DNA of 64,000 nucleotides from Enterococcus quebecensis (GTDB lineage: Bacteria; Bacillota; Bacilli; Lactobacillales; Enterococcaceae), in NCBI RefSeq assembly GCF_001730365.1, contig NZ_MIKB01000014.1, forward strand, positions 186,001 through 250,000. Direction: 5' to 3'. Below the pieces are notes generated by a model that made no database searches, had not been told where the DNA came from, and saw only the letters and a list, made by a program, of their open reading frames with translations. A program made the translations under genes and the position numbers. This document shows positions 62,124-64,000 of this stretch, piece by piece. The stretch's first letter is position 1. Every line of letters starts with the position of its first letter.

Positions 62124-62618
62124 TTATACTAAATGCTCTTTTTTCAGCAATTCCATTAAATCTACTTGGCTGTCAGCAACCACTTTTCGAATTTCCAATT
62201 TAATTCCTTGATCACTCAAATACTTGAACGCTGTAATATCCTTTTCATTAACAGCTACAGCATTTGTAATCATTCTTTTTCCACCTGTAAAACTCATACC
62301 GCCAATATTCACAGAGTTGAAAAAAACCCTGCCTTCCACCACACGTTTTACATCTTCCGGACAAGTGAACAGTAACATTACTTTTAAGCTATCAAAACGT
62401 TCATCTGTAAAAATTTCGATCATTTTATCCACCGTAATAACATTTACTTTTACACCAGGCGGGGATGCTTGTACGAGTAACGCTTTTCTTAACGTATCAT
62501 GTGCAACCGCATCACTAATGACTAAAATTCGATTTACATTGGTGCTTTTAGTCCAAACCGTCGCAACTTGTCCATGAATCAAACGATCATCAATTCTCAC
62601 TAGACGAATATCCATCAT
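62124..62618 (-). CDS. Additional PTS mannose/sorbose-family IIB component
   Basis: 164 residues, a lone IIB: MDIRLVRIDDRLIHGQVATV with the active His near residue 16, and PPGVKVNVITVDKMIEIF as in the IIB half of the IIAB protein, of which it is a paralogue. From memory, E. faecalis has the same layout upstream of its mannose PTS. It may tune the phosphorylation state of LevR/ManR or feed the transporter. It is the first gene downstream of the sigma-54 promoter. GGAGAGC precedes the ATG. Confidence 0.92.
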   Translation of the reverse strand: MMDIRLVRIDDRLIHGQVATVWTKSTNVNRILVISDAVAHDTLRKALLVQASPPGVKVNVITVDKMIEIFTDERFDSLKVMLLFTCPEDVKRVVEGRVFFNSVNIGGMSFTGGKRMITNAVAVNEKDITAFKYLSDQGIKLEIRKVVADSQVDLMELLKKEHLV

Positions 62619-62799
62619 GAAATGCTCTCCTTCATATTCCTGCGATTAGCTGATAGTAAGCATTACACAGAACACGTTCTTTAGTAATAAAATACTATGC
62701 TCAGTCATTTATTGCCAAAATAACGGCTAACCCAATCAGCCAAATCATTCACTATTGACTAACTGAAAAACATGAGGATTTTACCTACCAGCTTATTTA

Positions 62800-62815
62800 A
62801 AGCAAGTTTCGTGCC
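62800..62815 (-). promoter_or_regulatory. Sigma-54 (RpoN) promoter of the mannose PTS operon
   Basis: On the minus strand TGGCACGAAACTTGCT matches the -24/-12 consensus TGGCACG-N4-TTGCT in every conserved base. It is about 185 bases upstream of the lone IIB gene and just downstream of the LevR-type activator gene, whose family acts only at such promoters. Confidence 0.92.
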
Positions 62816-62867
62816 AAAATTAGTGTATTGTAAAAGAAAAGCAAAAAATAAGGGTTTTTTTAATAAA

Positions 62868-62912
62868 ATACACAAAAAATATACACTACAGCAGTGTATC
62901 TTTTTTGTGTAT
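62868..62912 (-). terminator. Terminator of the LevR-type gene
   Basis: Long stem (ATACACAAAAAA plus ACACT against AGTGT plus TTTTTTGTGTAT) with one mismatch. It lies a few bases past the LevR stop, which is at 62916. On the minus strand it is followed by TTTTATT. Confidence 0.7.
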
Positions 62913-62915
62913 CCC

Positions 62916-64000
62916 TTATAGTGTATCTTCTGTATTTTGTTCTTGATTCAATTGAGTATTTTTAATCAATAGAATAATATAATAGACTTCTTCCATCGGC
63001 AGTTCTAATCTAAATGTTTGTTTCAAATACCTATTTGCTTTCATCACTACCTCGTAGTTAGGATCAGCTGTAAGTTGTGTTAGATCGGTTTCTGTGACTG
63101 TTAGAGACCCATCTTGTAGTATTCTTTCCAACGCACCTGCTAAATGCATTACCAAATTAACATAAAAAGAATAATCCATCTGTAACCCAAGGTCAGTTCT
63201 GATGATATCTGTAAATTCCCAAAGTGGGTCGATTATTTTTTTAGGATTAATAAAAATAAAGCTTTGTTCCATGTAATCAATACAAAGTTTCTTAGCAGTT
63301 GATTCATCGATTTCTTGTGTTTTTATAGAAGTATCACTTTCTGTCAGCAATTGATTGATAACTTCTTCGGCTTCGCCTGAAAAAAAGGTTTCCATAGGAA
63401 TAAACGGTGCTGCAATTTTAGGATCCGTAATACCTGTAACAGCAATCACACGGTATTCTTCTTGAATAGTGGCTAGTTGCTCTTTCATGTCGATAATAGA
63501 CAGTGGTAAAACTTCTAGCTCTAATCCTAATTGTGGTGGAACAGAGGTTTCGATCATTTCTTTCATTCGTTTAGCGGTTCCTTCTCCCGATGCACAGATC
63601 GCGATAATCACTCGTTTTTTCCACGGTGCCAAAGGGTCGATACTGCGTTCTTGATGAATGTCAGCATAACCTTGGAAATTTTTCAAAGAGTCGTATAGCG
63701 TGTCCAACTGCGTATCGATCAACGTCGTTTTTCTAGCTGTTTCTAAAACGATAGGCGTTGTGACCATATCAACCGTCCGAACTTCAATACCCGTTTGCCG
63801 CGTTATTTCATCTGAGAAAGTTGCTAAAGATCCCATATCAACTAAAAGAATTACACCACTATCTTCATTGACTTCTTTCACTACATTGACAATTTGTCTC
63901 AGGGCTTCTTTAGGCTGCATTTCCAAGGGCATATCAACTGCTCTTAAATTATCAACATTTAGAAGTTGAGAGACCACTTGTACCATACTTGTAGCGGTAC
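62916..64000 (-). CDS. Sigma-54-dependent regulator of the LevR/ManR type, C-terminal part
   Basis: At least 361 residues, with the frame open to the right edge (codons before ATG 63984 continue in frame), so the AAA+ and DNA-binding N-terminal parts are outside. Visible are an EIIA-mannose-like domain (GVILLVDMGSLATFSDEITR) and a PTS regulation-like part (RVIIAICASGEGTAKRMKEM). A C-terminal PRD follows (FIFINPKKI, then MDYSFYVNLVMHLAGALERI with conserved His). LevR-type proteins activate sigma-54 promoters of mannose PTS operons, with phosphorylation by HPr and EII setting activity. The target promoter at 62800-62815 is right downstream. Confidence 0.92.
   Translation of the reverse strand, partial: TATSMVQVVSQLLNVDNLRAVDMPLEMQPKEALRQIVNVVKEVNEDSGVILLVDMGSLATFSDEITRQTGIEVRTVDMVTTPIVLETARKTTLIDTQLDTLYDSLKNFQGYADIHQERSIDPLAPWKKRVIIAICASGEGTAKRMKEMIETSVPPQLGLELEVLPLSIIDMKEQLATIQEEYRVIAVTGITDPKIAAPFIPMETFFSGEAEEVINQLLTESDTSIKTQEIDESTAKKLCIDYMEQSFIFINPKKIIDPLWEFTDIIRTDLGLQMDYSFYVNLVMHLAGALERILQDGSLTVTETDLTQLTADPNYEVVMKANRYLKQTFRLELPMEEVYYIILLIKNTQLNQEQNTEDTL

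Overview
This is a low-GC Firmicute chromosome segment, almost certainly from an Enterococcus close to the E. faecalis group. From memory, the backbone gene content resembles the origin-proximal part of the E. faecalis chromosome, running here in the opposite direction: a mannose-type PTS locus with a LevR/ManR regulator at the right edge, mprF, serC-serA-DUF1015 and proBA in the middle, and radA, ispD-ispF, gltX, cysE-cysS, mrnC, rlmB, yacP, sigH-like and veg at the left. No tRNA, rRNA, CRISPR array, intact insertion sequence or prophage was seen.

Left block (1-16 kb). A partial ispE is followed by a leftward housekeeping run. It covers isoprenoid synthesis (ispE, ispD, ispF), Glu and Cys tRNA charging (gltX, cysS), cysteine synthesis (cysE, behind a T-box with a Cys specifier), RNA processing and modification (rae1/yacP, mrnC, rlmB), DNA repair (radA) and nucleotide clean-up (dut). 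Next come an unidentified polytopic membrane protein and a C39-peptidase ABC exporter. Divergent from the exporter is an untracked-looking 62-residue peptide gene (16084-16272) with a textbook double-glycine leader, so the pair is a candidate peptide secretion system.

Middle block (16.9-23.1 kb). serC-serA-DUF1015 makes serine and proB-proA makes proline precursors. They are followed by a small membrane protein and a 950-base non-coding stretch holding several DnaA boxes.

Accessory block (24-35.7 kb). This is the most unusual part. A MerR regulator gene sits between two oppositely directed operons. Each operon has a promoter with a consensus -35 and a 19-base spacer carrying the same dyad; 24 bases are identical in inverted orientation. 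The left operon encodes a transsulfuration-type PLP enzyme, an AfsA-like hotdog protein (the family that builds gamma-butyrolactone and furan signals in Streptomyces), a HAD phosphatase, a fused tautomerase, a dimeric alpha/beta-barrel protein, two small tautomerases (one without Pro1) and a thiolase. The right operon encodes two SDR oxidoreductases, an HD hydrolase, a carboxymuconolactone-decarboxylase-like protein, a degenerate Sir2-like protein, a class I glutamine-amidotransferase-like hydrolase and a second MerR protein. My best hypothesis is a small-molecule (butenolide, furan or lactone-like) pathway under MerR control. A catabolic route is the main alternative.

Right block (36-64 kb). 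It holds a choloylglycine-hydrolase family enzyme, a YfhO-type membrane protein, a frameshifted small gene, a secreted amidase with a lipoprotein, a nucleoside hydrolase and mprF. A dihydroxyacetone utilisation operon (dhaK-dhaL-dhaM-gldA) is divergent from dhaQ and near dhaS, with a DhaS-type operator and a cre-like site visible. Then come a large coiled-coil protein, a TMEM175-type channel, an HNH protein, stress-type membrane proteins, and a mannose PTS operon preceded by a clear sigma-54 promoter and its activator gene, cut by the window end.
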